IMG/VR virus record: IMGVR_UViG_3300028731_000014
Location: 1-43,759 of that record
Length of the DNA stretch: 43,759 nucleotides
Source: a virus
Direction: 5' to 3' (one strand)
Position numbers and translations under genes: made by a program. This document shows, piece by piece, positions 35,533 through 43,334 of this stretch. The notes below the pieces were generated by a model, which was not told the DNA's origin, did no database searches, and worked only from the letters and a program-made list of their open reading frames with translations. The stretch's first letter is position 1; every line of letters starts with the position of its first letter.

Positions 35533-37593
35533 ATGTCTGCTGTGATATCTATAGCACCTGCGATACGGCAGATTGAGGTTCCGACGGCGCTTCGCGAGCT
35601 GCCCGGCTGGCTCATGTGGAAGGCGATCCCGAAGGAAGATGGTAGCGGCAAGCTGGATAAAATCCCGTACTACGCAAACGGGAAAGTCCGTAAAGGCGGC
35701 AACGGCACGCCGCAGGACCGCGCGCAACTGGTAACGTTTGACGTAGCTAAAGCAGCGGCGGTGCGGCAAGGTCTGTCTGGCGTTGGCCTTGCCATGCTGC
35801 CTGACTGGGGCATTACCGCGCTGGACTTCGACGATTGCGTCGACCCGGACGACGGGCGTCTGCCGCAGGAAGTAGCAGACATTATTAGCAGCACGTACGC
35901 GGAGTACAGCCCCTCGACGCGCGGTATCCGCGCCTTCGTGAAGGGCAATCTCGGCGACGGCAAGACCAGCAAGAGCGCGCTTTGGCCGTACGGCTTCGAA
36001 GCGTTTTCGGCTAAGGGTTTTGTCACGGTAACCGGAAACGCGCTTGAGGAAACGGGCCTGCTCGGCCTAGAAAACCATCTGGATGACGCGCCCGAGCACG
36101 CGGTTGCACTGTGTGTAAAACGCTTCGGCGCGCAGGAGAAGCAGACCCATGACGATAGAGGCGGCTTTTTCGATTATGCCCCGCCGGCCGACGCCACCGA
36201 CGATCAGGTGCGCGAATACGTCAACGCCTTGGATCCGGATCTCTCATACCCCGAGTGGCGCAACGTGGGTATGGCCCTGCACCATCAGTACAATGGCGAT
36301 GAGGAGGGCCTTGAGATATGGCGCGAGTGGTCTACTGGGGGCAGTAAGTACAAGGGCTCTGAAGATCTAGACCGTAAATGGGCTAGCTTCTCCCGGCCGC
36401 GCGAAGGTAGGCCGATATCGTTTGCAACGGTCATTAAAATGGCCCAGGACGCGGACCCCGCGCGCTTTGTCATCGCGGCTTCCGGCCTGCGCCCTCTTAC
36501 CGTGGAGGAGCCCTCGCTGAATACAGCGGGGTTCGATGGCAAGATTAAGATATTCGGTTCGCCGCTGAAAGTCAGGCGTGAGGTTTGGCTGATAGACAAG
36601 ATATTGCCCAAGGCGAAATTTGCCATGGTCTACGGGCCGCCTGGCTCCGGCAAAACATTCATTATATTGGACATGGCTTTCGCCATCGGGCGCGGTATTG
36701 AGTGGCAAGGCCGGGCCACCAAGAAAATGAAGGTGCTGTATATCGCGGCCGAAAGCCAGCTCGGTATGCAGAAGCGCATCGTGGGCTATTACCTCGCCAA
36801 TAAAATTCCGTTGGGCACAGACCTAGGCGTGCATTTCATATTCGACAGCCCTAACGTCAGGTCCCCTGAGGATCTCCGCGAGCTAAAGAAAACCATAGAC
36901 GATGTCACCGAGCACCATGGCGGATATGATGCGGTTATTTTCGATACGCTGGCGCGCGTGTCTACCGGCACGGACGAGAATTCCTCAAAGGACGCTGGCG
37001 AAGTGATCGATGCTATAGAAAAAATGGTCGATAGCATTTCGGCCATGGGCATTGTGCTGCACCACACCGGCAAGGATATAACAAAAGGGGCGCGCGGCAG
37101 CACAGCATACACCGGCGCGCTAGACACCCAGATCGAGATATCGCGCGAAGGCGAGCGGCACCAGCTTAGGACCACGAAGCAGAAGGATGGCGAAGACGAT
37201 GTGAAAGTCGGCTTTAAGCTAACGCAAATATGGATGCCGGTAACAGGCGGCGAAAGCGGCGAGATGGTTAGCACATGCGTCGTCGAAAAATCTGAATTGC
37301 CGGTAGCTACTGCGCCGGCGGCCAAAGGCCCGAGAGCCGTCGGCCGCAGGCTCGGGAGACTTGAGCAGCATATTGTGGAGATCATGGCGCAGGAAATCAT
37401 ACAAGGCACAATGTCTTGGGATTTAGAGAAGTTCTCCGCGCACTGCCGTAGCACCATGACACAACCCTTGGCCGGAGAAGTACCGTTGCCGCGCGAGAGC
37501 CGCGTTGCCGCGATAATACAGGGGCTAGGCAAAGGCAAGGACGCCTATTGCGAGGTAGAAAACGGCATCGTTTATTTTAATTCTTATCGTTGA
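35533..37593 (+). CDS. Primase-helicase (PriCT-2 and RepA-like AAA domain)
   Basis: 686 aa, ATG after AGAGGG. Residues about 20-200 ('ELPGWLMWKAIPKEDGSGKL', 'ITALDFDDCVDPDDG', 'AEYSPSTRGIRAFVKG') form a primase-polymerase-like domain with an acidic pair in 'DFDD'. Residues about 210-305 ('ATDDQVREYVNALDPDLSYP', 'EWRNVGMALHHQYNG') are a PriCT-2 type segment. Then comes a RecA-fold helicase with Walker A GPPGSGKT (368-375), Walker B 'AVIFD' (467-471) and 'GIVLHHTGKDITKGARGSTA'. It should prime and unwind at the phage origin. It heads the replication genes (DUF2800, SSB-like, polymerase) and implies autonomous, host-RNAP-dependent replication. Confidence 0.85.
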   Translation: MSAVISIAPAIRQIEVPTALRELPGWLMWKAIPKEDGSGKLDKIPYYANGKVRKGGNGTPQDRAQLVTFDVAKAAAVRQGLSGVGLAMLPDWGITALDFDDCVDPDDGRLPQEVADIISSTYAEYSPSTRGIRAFVKGNLGDGKTSKSALWPYGFEAFSAKGFVTVTGNALEETGLLGLENHLDDAPEHAVALCVKRFGAQEKQTHDDRGGFFDYAPPADATDDQVREYVNALDPDLSYPEWRNVGMALHHQYNGDEEGLEIWREWSTGGSKYKGSEDLDRKWASFSRPREGRPISFATVIKMAQDADPARFVIAASGLRPLTVEEPSLNTAGFDGKIKIFGSPLKVRREVWLIDKILPKAKFAMVYGPPGSGKTFIILDMAFAIGRGIEWQGRATKKMKVLYIAAESQLGMQKRIVGYYLANKIPLGTDLGVHFIFDSPNVRSPEDLRELKKTIDDVTEHHGGYDAVIFDTLARVSTGTDENSSKDAGEVIDAIEKMVDSISAMGIVLHHTGKDITKGARGSTAYTGALDTQIEISREGERHQLRTTKQKDGEDDVKVGFKLTQIWMPVTGGESGEMVSTCVVEKSELPVATAPAAKGPRAVGRRLGRLEQHIVEIMAQEIIQGTMSWDLEKFSAHCRSTMTQPLAGEVPLPRESRVAAIIQGLGKGKDAYCEVENGIVYFNSYR

Positions 37594-37619
37594 CGAACAC
37601 CAAGCGACGCTTGTATAAC
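37590..37619 (+). promoter_or_regulatory. Candidate promoter for the second replication operon
   Basis: TTGACG (37590-37595), 18-base spacer, TATAAC (37614-37619), overlapping the end of the helicase gene and 22 bases before the next start codon. Close to the sigma70 consensus. Confidence 0.55.
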
Positions 37620-37640
37620 TACCGGAGGAGAAACTGAAAC

Positions 37641-37934
37641 ATGAAACTGGCATCCGACTACAAAGCCATGTGCACACCTAACATCCTCGATCTCGCGAAG
37701 CATAGCGACGATGAGTTGACAATCGCCTTGGGCGAATTGCTGCACGAAGCATCGTCCTATTCAGAGATCGTGGATGAGGCGCGGGATGACATCAGACAGC
37801 TAAAAATTGAACGCGAGGACCTCTACTGCGATCTTGACAAGGCCAACGAGCGCATCGAGGACCTTGAAGCCGCTATCGAGGACCTTGAAGCCGCTATCGA
37901 CGAACTGAAAAACACACCTAACCGGAGCAACTGA
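37641..37934 (+). CDS. Coiled-coil protein
   Basis: 97 aa, ATG after GGAGGAGAAACTGAAAC. Residues about 35-95 are a coiled coil ('EARDDIRQLKIEREDLYCDL', then two copies of 'EDLEAAI'), encoded partly by a 21-bp tandem duplication (37857-37898). The N-terminal third is 'LASDYKAMCTPNILDLAKHS'. No domain recognised; probably a dimeric accessory protein of the replication operon. Confidence 0.6.
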   Translation: MKLASDYKAMCTPNILDLAKHSDDELTIALGELLHEASSYSEIVDEARDDIRQLKIEREDLYCDLDKANERIEDLEAAIEDLEAAIDELKNTPNRSN

Positions 37935-37936
37935 AC

Positions 37937-38317
37937 ATGATTGAACTGAAAATTACCGTTACCACCCAGGGTGAGCTCGATGCTTACATGGCCGAACTGG
38001 GATATGTACGCGCGGCCCAAGCCGCAGCGCCCACACCTAAAACCAACGGCAAGAGCAGAGTTGTGGAAGCACCGGCCGAGGTGAAAGCCACCACTGTCTC
38101 CCCCGATACGGGCGCCGGCGAGCTAGAAACCAAGGCCGCGCCCAAGATCGATTATCAGAACGACATCGCCAAGCGCGTTCTGCAGCTTGTCCGCGATAGC
38201 GGTAAGCAAGCCGCCACCGATCTTCTGGCGGACTTTGGAGCCCCGAACGCGCGCGAAGTGCCGGAAGCCAAATGGCCGGAGCTGGTTGAGGCATTGAAGA
38301 AAGCCGTCGGCGAGTGA
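37937..38317 (+). CDS. Conserved protein upstream of DUF2800
   Basis: 126 aa, ATG after GGAGCAACTGAAC. It has a short N-terminal beta-alpha segment ([20 protein letters not shown]), an Ala/Pro/Lys linker, and a conserved helical C-terminal domain '[20 protein letters not shown]' with '[20 protein letters not shown]'. I recognise that C-terminal pattern ('...l....G...a..ll..fGa....l....y...l..l') from phage proteins encoded next to recombination or SSB genes. Function unknown. Its stop overlaps the DUF2800 start (GTGA). Confidence 0.65.
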   Translation: MIELKITVTTQGELDAYMAELGYVRAAQAAAPTPKTNGKSRVVEAPAEVKATTVSPDTGAGELETKAAPKIDYQNDIAKRVLQLVRDSGKQAATDLLADFGAPNAREVPEAKWPELVEALKKAVGE

Positions 38318-39483
38318 GCCACGCCCGGCTTTCCCCGTCCGCTGCGCACCGGTGGATGCCTTGTCCGGGTTCGCTGGCCCTTGAAGCCACGCGGCCGGAT
38401 GGGGGCAGTATCTACGCGGATGAGGGCACAGCAGCACACCATCTGGCCGCCAGCGTTCTGACGTACCGCGATATCGGTGTAACAGCCGAAGAGTATATCG
38501 GTGAGGAAATCCTGGCCGATGGCATGAAGACCATTTGGGTGGTTGACCAGAGCATGGCTGACCACGTTCAAAACTACGTTGATCGCGTCAATGAAGCGGC
38601 GGAAGGCGGCCAGTTGCTTATCGAGCAAAGGGTCGAGTTCAGCGCTGTGGTAGCCGTGCCAGACAGTTTCGGCACGGCGGATGCGGTGGTTGTGAAAGAT
38701 CGTATCCTGGAGATTATCGATCTTAAATATGGCATGGGCGTCAAGGTTGACGCCCAAGGCAATGAGCAGATGGGCATCTATGGTCTGGCTGCGCTGGACC
38801 AGTACGAGGCTCTCGGTCCATTCGACGTGGTCAAGATGACGATCATTCAACCCCGCATAAACAACTACTCATCACATACGATGGCCGTGGACGAATTGCG
38901 CGCTTTCGGCCTTGAGGTTAAGGAAGCCGCCCAGGCTATCGTTAAAGGCAACAACACCTTGGTGCCGGGCGAAAAACAGTGCCGGTTTTGTAAGGCCAAG
39001 GCCGTTTGCCCGGCCTTGCGTGCTGAAGCTGACGCTACGCTTATGGCGGGTTTCGGTGATCTTGCTGCGGTGCCGGAAGCTGATCTAGGTTCTGCCATGG
39101 CCAAAGTTGGGCTGATTGAGGATTGGTGCAACGCCGTGCGCGCTGAGACTGAGCGGAGGCTATTTGCTAACCATCCCGTACCCGGCTTCAAGCTGGTGGA
39201 AGGCAAGCGCGGTAACCGCTCGTGGACCAATGAGGAGCAGGTTGTTGGCATATTGCTGGGAGCCAACGTCTCTGCGGACCAGGTCTATACCAGGAAGCTG
39301 ATCTCGCCTGCGGGCGCGGAAAAGCTGCTTAAGAAGACTTCCCCCGGTGTGCTTGCCCAGGCGCTCGCATTGACCTCACAGACCGAGGGCAAACCAAGTG
39401 TGGCTCCCGCCGATGACAAGCGGCCAGCCATTACTATCGTATCCGGCGCGGCGGATTTCCGCGATTTAGCAACTGAGGACTGA
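38314..39483 (+). CDS. DUF2800 protein, Cas4/RecB-like PD-(D/E)XK nuclease
   Basis: 389 aa, GTG start overlapping the upstream stop. It starts '[20 protein letters not shown]' with '[14 protein letters not shown]', and contains '[20 protein letters not shown]' and '[20 protein letters not shown]', the D...(D/E)XK-like core (IDLKYG, then Q..IYGLA). A Cys group '[13 protein letters not shown]' (Cys223, 226, 232) is followed by the C-terminal half, which may hold an Fe-S cluster or zinc as in Cas4/AddB-type nucleases. The family occurs with DUF2815 SSB and family A polymerase in phage replication modules and probably works in recombination-dependent replication. Confidence 0.8.
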   Translation: MSHARLSPSAAHRWMPCPGSLALEATRPDGGSIYADEGTAAHHLAASVLTYRDIGVTAEEYIGEEILADGMKTIWVVDQSMADHVQNYVDRVNEAAEGGQLLIEQRVEFSAVVAVPDSFGTADAVVVKDRILEIIDLKYGMGVKVDAQGNEQMGIYGLAALDQYEALGPFDVVKMTIIQPRINNYSSHTMAVDELRAFGLEVKEAAQAIVKGNNTLVPGEKQCRFCKAKAVCPALRAEADATLMAGFGDLAAVPEADLGSAMAKVGLIEDWCNAVRAETERRLFANHPVPGFKLVEGKRGNRSWTNEEQVVGILLGANVSADQVYTRKLISPAGAEKLLKKTSPGVLAQALALTSQTEGKPSVAPADDKRPAITIVSGAADFRDLATED

Positions 39484-39486
39484 GAC

Positions 39487-40062
39487 ATGAAAATCCGTTT
39501 GAAAAACGTGCGCATCGCTTTCCCCGCCATCGCGGAGAAACAGGCTTTTGGCGACGGGGAGCCTGCTTATGGCGCCCGGTTTATCATCACGCCCAAGAGC
39601 GAAAACGCCAAACTGTTGTCAGCTACTTTCGAGGAAGTGGCCCGGGAGCAGTGGAAAGATAAGGCCCCGAATATCCTCAAGCAACTGCGCGAAGATAAGA
39701 AGATGGCCTATATGGAACGCGAATACTTGAACAAGGAAGGCTCGCCCTATGACGGGTTCGCGGATAATTACTATCTGCAAACACGCAACGCCAAGGTGCA
39801 GCCGGGCGTGTTCAACAAGTATAACGAACCGCTCACAAGCAAGGGCGACATCGAGCGCGCGATCTACGGCGGGTGCTTCGTGCATGCCCAGGTTGAGGTG
39901 TGGGCGCAGGACAACCAGTATGGCCGCCGTGTCAACTGCACCCTGCTAGGCGTCATGTTCTCAGGAGACGGCGCCTCCTTCGGCGGCGGCTCGTCGTCGA
40001 GTTCCGGCGACGACTTTGCTGATCTGGCCGCGTCCCTGCCCGAGGCGGAGGATCTCGTTTGA
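39487..40062 (+). CDS. DUF2815, single-stranded DNA-binding-like protein
   Basis: 191 aa, ATG after GAGGACTGAGAC. It begins 'MKIRLKNVRIAFPAIAEKQA' and contains 'YGARFIITPKSENAKLL', 'YDGFADNYYLQTRNAKVQPG' and 'GDIERAIYGGCFVHAQVEVW', then 'NCTLLGVMFSGDGASFGGG' and an acidic tail. This is the DUF2815 pattern, an OB-fold protein believed to bind single-stranded DNA. The acidic C-terminus (EAEDLV) resembles the protein-docking tip of SSBs. Gene order DUF2800-DUF2815-polymerase is conserved among phages. Confidence 0.83.
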   Translation: MKIRLKNVRIAFPAIAEKQAFGDGEPAYGARFIITPKSENAKLLSATFEEVAREQWKDKAPNILKQLREDKKMAYMEREYLNKEGSPYDGFADNYYLQTRNAKVQPGVFNKYNEPLTSKGDIERAIYGGCFVHAQVEVWAQDNQYGRRVNCTLLGVMFSGDGASFGGGSSSSSGDDFADLAASLPEAEDLV

Positions 40063-40367
40063 TATCCCCGCCCAAAGGGCGTAATATTCCTGCCCTGGAA
40101 ACAGGGCAGGAGGAAGCGCGCAACAGCAATAGCGTTGCGGGCGCCCGGTTAAAGTCGGTTATTGAGCGTATCGAGCAGCTCAATAGCGAGCGTGCGGCTA
40201 TCGGCGAGGATGTGGCCCAGGTCTACGCCGAAGCTAAAGGCGCGGGCTATGACGTGAAGATCATTCGCCAGATCGTTAGGCTCCGCAAGGATACTCAAGA
40301 GAAGCGAAAAGAAGAAGGCGATGTCCGCGACGCCTACATGGTCGCGATAGGCATGGACCTCGTTTAA
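40059..40367 (+). CDS. gapR: GapR-like (DUF2312) nucleoid-associated protein
   Basis: 102 aa. The start is TTG at 40059, overlapping the previous stop (TTGA); GCGGAGG lies eight bases upstream. The core 'VAGARLKSVIERIEQLNSER' with 'AAIGEDVAQVYAEAKGAGYD' and 'VKIIRQIVRLRKD' closely follows DUF2312/GapR ('va.erLrs.ieRiErLeeEk..i..dIkdvyaEAK..GfD.kilr.virlRk'). In Caulobacter, GapR clamps overtwisted DNA ahead of forks and stimulates topoisomerases. A phage copy directly before the DNA polymerase suggests support of fast phage replication or displacement of the host protein. A terminator follows. Confidence 0.85.
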   Translation: MISPPKGRNIPALETGQEEARNSNSVAGARLKSVIERIEQLNSERAAIGEDVAQVYAEAKGAGYDVKIIRQIVRLRKDTQEKRKEEGDVRDAYMVAIGMDLV

Positions 40368-40370
40368 CAC

Positions 40371-40398
40371 GCGGCGGCCTCGCGGCCGCCGCTCTTTT
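40371..40398 (+). terminator. Rho-independent terminator/attenuator
   Basis: Stem GCGGCGGCC/GGCCGCCGC (40371-40379 and 40384-40392), TCGC loop, then TCTTTT. It sits between the GapR-like gene and the polymerase gene, with no clear promoter after it, so it may set the ratio of the two by partial read-through. Confidence 0.78.
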
Positions 40399-40420
40399 CC
40401 AACTGAAAGATGAAACTGAC

Positions 40421-42421
40421 ATGGCTACCTTGTTCCTTGATCTGGAAACATTCTGCGAAACGCCGATAGCGCATGGCGCGCACGTTTACGCCGAAAAGGC
40501 CGAAGTGCTGTTAATAGCGGCGGCTTGGGATGACGGGGAACCAGAAGTATTCGATGGCGATCATTTTCATCTGCGGATGCTACAAAGTACGCTGGACGAC
40601 GCAGATGAAATAGTCATCCACAACAGCGCCTTTGACCGCACGGTGTTAACACATCGCGGCGTCTTCGTACCGGTGGCCAAGATATACGATACGATGGCCC
40701 AGGCCCTCGCCCACAGTCTTCCGGGCGCCCTCGATACGCTCTGTGAAGTGCTCCGCGTCCCGTTCGATAAACAGAAGGATAAAGAGGGCAAGAAGCTAAT
40801 TCAGCTATTTTGCAAGCCTCAATCCGCGAAGAGCAAAGTACGCCGGGCCACGAAAGAGACCCACCCTGAAAAATGGGCCGAGTTCGTGGGGTACGCCCGG
40901 CAAGACATCGTCGCGATGCGTGAAGTACACAAGCGCCTGCCGCGTTGGAATAACACCGCTTTTGAGCGGCATGTCTGGCAGCTAGACCAGAAGATAAATG
41001 ACCGGGGCGTGGCTATCGACCTCGATCTGGCCCGGTCTGCTACCCGCGCGGCCGTTGCCGCCAGCGGGCGCCTCTCCGCGCGCGCTGCCGAAATGACAGG
41101 CGGCGAGGTAGCCTCACTGACGCAGCGGGATAAACTGATCGCATATTTAGTAACAGAGCACAGTTTCGACGTTGACGATCTCCGTAAGGGCACCGTCAAC
41201 GCGCTACTGAAGGGTGAGTTACCGGCTACCGTGCGCGAGCTTCTGGAGAACCGCCTACAGGCTTCGGCCACCAGCCCGGCTAAGTACCGCGTCTTACTGA
41301 CAGGCACGAGCCTGGACGGCCGGCTACGGGGCACGCTGCAGTATTGCGGCGCTATGCGCACGGGGCGTTGGGGTGGCCGGCTGTTTCAACCGCAGAACCT
41401 CCCCAGACCCACATTACCAAGCGATGTGGTGGACCTCGGTATCGAGGCCATGAAGGAGGATTGCGAGGAGCTGATCTTCCCCAACGTCATGGAAATTTGC
41501 CAGAACGCGATTCGCGGCTGCCTGGTCGCGGCGCCTGGCAAGAAATTGGTTATCTCGGATCTGAGTAATATCGAGGGGCGCGTGTTGGCATGGCTGGCGG
41601 GCGAGGAATGGAAACTAGAAGCTTTCCGCGCGTACGATGCCGGCCTTGGTCCTGATTTGTACTTGCTTACAGCGGGCGCGGTGTTAGGCAAGCACCATAG
41701 CGAGGTGACTAAGAAGGAGCGCCAAGATAACGGTAAAGTTCCAGAGCTCGCTTGTGGCTTCCAGGGCGCGCTAGGAGCCTTTCTCACAATGGCTGCGAAT
41801 TACGGTCTCGTTCTCTCGGACGAGCGCGCAATTGAAATTGTGAAGGCGTGGCGGGCGGCTAACCCCAACATCGTCCGGTTTTGGTATGCGCTAGAAAACG
41901 CGGTGCGGGCGGTGTTGTTCGACCCCGAGCAACGTATCGATTTGCCTTGCAACATATCAATTGACATTGAGTACCTGGATTTCGCACCAGATTGGCCTTG
42001 GCTTCGCATCCGCCTGCCATCTAACCGGTACCTATGCTATCCCGGCGTGCATATAGGTAAGTTTAAGTTTCCCCGTACCGATGGCGCGCAGGAGGAAAAA
42101 GATAATATTATCGTGTATGACGGGGTGAATCAGTATACTAGGCAATGGACGAAATTACCAACGTACGCCGGAAAAATCGCGGAGAACGTTACGCAAGCGG
42201 TTGCCCGCGACACTCTGGCGCGCGGCATGCGCAAAGCCGAGGAGAGCGGTTATCCTGTTGTCATGCACGTACACGACGAGCTGATAACCGAGGTGCCAGA
42301 TGATATCAGTTACAGCGAGCCAGGGCTATCTGCCTTATTATCTGAAAATCCGCCATGGGCGATGGGCTTACCACTCGCGGCGGCTGGCTTTGAAACGCAC
42401 AGATACCGGAAGGACGGTTAG
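40421..42421 (+). CDS. Family A DNA polymerase with 3'-5' exonuclease
   Basis: 666 aa, ATG preceded by AACTGAAAGATGAAACTGAC. The exonuclease domain has 'FLDLET' (Asp7, Glu9), 'IHNSAFD' (Asn68, Asp72) and 'YARQDI' (Tyr158, Asp162), so proofreading is probably active. The polymerase domain has motif A 'DLSNIEGR' (380-387), motif B 'RQDNGKVPELACGFQG' (434-449) and motif C 'HVHDEL' (His618, Asp619, Glu620). All catalytic residues are present. There is no 5'-nuclease domain, as in T7-like replicative enzymes. The gene ends one base into the following GTG start. Confidence 0.92.
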   Translation: MATLFLDLETFCETPIAHGAHVYAEKAEVLLIAAAWDDGEPEVFDGDHFHLRMLQSTLDDADEIVIHNSAFDRTVLTHRGVFVPVAKIYDTMAQALAHSLPGALDTLCEVLRVPFDKQKDKEGKKLIQLFCKPQSAKSKVRRATKETHPEKWAEFVGYARQDIVAMREVHKRLPRWNNTAFERHVWQLDQKINDRGVAIDLDLARSATRAAVAASGRLSARAAEMTGGEVASLTQRDKLIAYLVTEHSFDVDDLRKGTVNALLKGELPATVRELLENRLQASATSPAKYRVLLTGTSLDGRLRGTLQYCGAMRTGRWGGRLFQPQNLPRPTLPSDVVDLGIEAMKEDCEELIFPNVMEICQNAIRGCLVAAPGKKLVISDLSNIEGRVLAWLAGEEWKLEAFRAYDAGLGPDLYLLTAGAVLGKHHSEVTKKERQDNGKVPELACGFQGALGAFLTMAANYGLVLSDERAIEIVKAWRAANPNIVRFWYALENAVRAVLFDPEQRIDLPCNISIDIEYLDFAPDWPWLRIRLPSNRYLCYPGVHIGKFKFPRTDGAQEEKDNIIVYDGVNQYTRQWTKLPTYAGKIAENVTQAVARDTLARGMRKAEESGYPVVMHVHDELITEVPDDISYSEPGLSALLSENPPWAMGLPLAAAGFETHRYRKDG

Positions 42422-42702
42422 TGACTCCGGAAGGCCGCAATGAAGCTTACCTCCATAAGCGCGTGGAGGAAACCGGCGGCGATTGGCGGCGGCTTAAATG
42501 GCTGGGCCGGCGCGGATGCCCAGATGACGTGATCTGGTGGCCCGATGGAAAAGTATTCTTCGTAGAGGTAAAGGCGCCGGGTGAAAAGCCTAAAAAGCTA
42601 CAACTTTACGAGCACAAGCTGATGCGCAAGACCGGTTTAACCGTGTTCGTCGTCGATGGCCCGGAGGCCATCGACGCTATGTTGGAAGCGATACGCTCAT
42701 GA
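42421..42702 (+). CDS. VRR-NUC domain nuclease
   Basis: 93 aa, GTG start overlapping the polymerase stop by one base. It contains 'EAYLHKRVEETGGDWRRLKW', 'GRRGCPDDVIWWPDGKVFFV' and 'EVKAPGEKPKKLQLYEHKLM'. The GxPD...ExK...Q core (PDDV, then VEVKAP, then Q) is the VRR-NUC form of the PD-(D/E)XK fold. Minimal phage VRR-NUC proteins are thought to cut branched DNA such as Holliday junctions. Last gene of the rightward operon; it converges on the small membrane gene at 42744. Confidence 0.85.
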   Translation: MTPEGRNEAYLHKRVEETGGDWRRLKWLGRRGCPDDVIWWPDGKVFFVEVKAPGEKPKKLQLYEHKLMRKTGLTVFVVDGPEAIDAMLEAIRS

Positions 42703-42743
42703 AAATTGGCGCTGCTAGACGCTCTTAGACGGCACAAGACGCG

Positions 42744-42941
42744 CTAACGCGGCAATCGCCAGTCAAGGCTGGAGACGCCCCCGCCGAGCAGCATATCGAG
42801 CAGGAAGATCAGCACAATAACCGCGAATATGATCATCACGACCTGCTTTATAGGCGGCGGTAGCGGCAGCATGCCTAGGATGAAATACACCACGTAGGCG
42901 ATCAGGCAGAGTATTAGCAGGCTAATCAAAAGGGAAAGCAT
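42744..42941 (-). CDS. Small two-helix membrane protein (Thivi_2564-like)
   Basis: 65 aa from ATG at 42941, chosen for AAAGGAGC upstream; a longer frame starts at 42971. It begins MLSLLISLLILCLIAYVVYF, then 'MLPLPPPIKQVVMIIFAVIV' and 'LIFLLDMLLGG'. Two transmembrane helices around a Pro-rich turn are the hallmark of the small Thivi_2564-type family found in Proteobacteria and their phages. Possibly a holin-like or accessory membrane protein; no function is proven. Confidence 0.65.
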   Translation of the reverse strand: MLSLLISLLILCLIAYVVYFILGMLPLPPPIKQVVMIIFAVIVLIFLLDMLLGGGVSSLDWRLPR

Positions 42942-43116
42942 GACGTGCTCCTTTAAGACGGAACACGTCATGTGGGTATGCGCTGGCTGAAAAGCAAAGT
43001 TGGGCGTTATCGGGATTTCCGAACCCCTGGGTCGCTTCGGCCATTGCCGTCATGGCGTCTTCGCGGAGATGCTCCGGCACGTCACGTTCGAACATGGCAT
43101 ACGCTTGACCGCTCAC
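42922..43116 (-). CDS. Hypothetical 64-aa protein
   Basis: GTG start overlapping the upstream stop (GTGA, 43113-43116). It begins with 'SGQAYAMFERDVPEHLREDA' and contains 'MTAMAEATQGFGNPDNAQLC'. Mixed composition, no recognised motif. The four-base coupling supports translation. Confidence 0.5.
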   Translation of the reverse strand: MSGQAYAMFERDVPEHLREDAMTAMAEATQGFGNPDNAQLCFSASAYPHDVFRLKGARHAFPFD

Positions 43117-43334
43117 GACACCACCGCCTTAACCAACGCAGGAACCCAGCCCGGCGAAGTCACGATTGCGAAACCCGTAAGGAAACAGCCGAAGCTATTG
43201 CCATGCGAGACGATCTGGCCGTGATAGCGGCTGCGCCGCGCAATGGTCGAGACGGCAGCAGCGGAGATGACGATTGCGGCGACAAGCCCGCAGAGACCGC
43301 GCAGACTGCCGCAGGTTGTGATGAACCAGATCAC
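43113..43334 (-). CDS. Small membrane protein
   Basis: 73 aa, GTG start overlapping the upstream stop (GTGA, 43331-43334). 'TTCGSLRGLCGLVAAIVISA' is a membrane segment, followed by basic residues (IARRSRYHGQ) and a second hydrophobic stretch 'GNSFGCFLTGFAIVTSPGWV'. Not recognised. Part of a four-gene coupled leftward run with its neighbours. Confidence 0.5.
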   Translation of the reverse strand: MIWFITTCGSLRGLCGLVAAIVISAAAVSTIARRSRYHGQIVSHGNSFGCFLTGFAIVTSPGWVPALVKAVVS

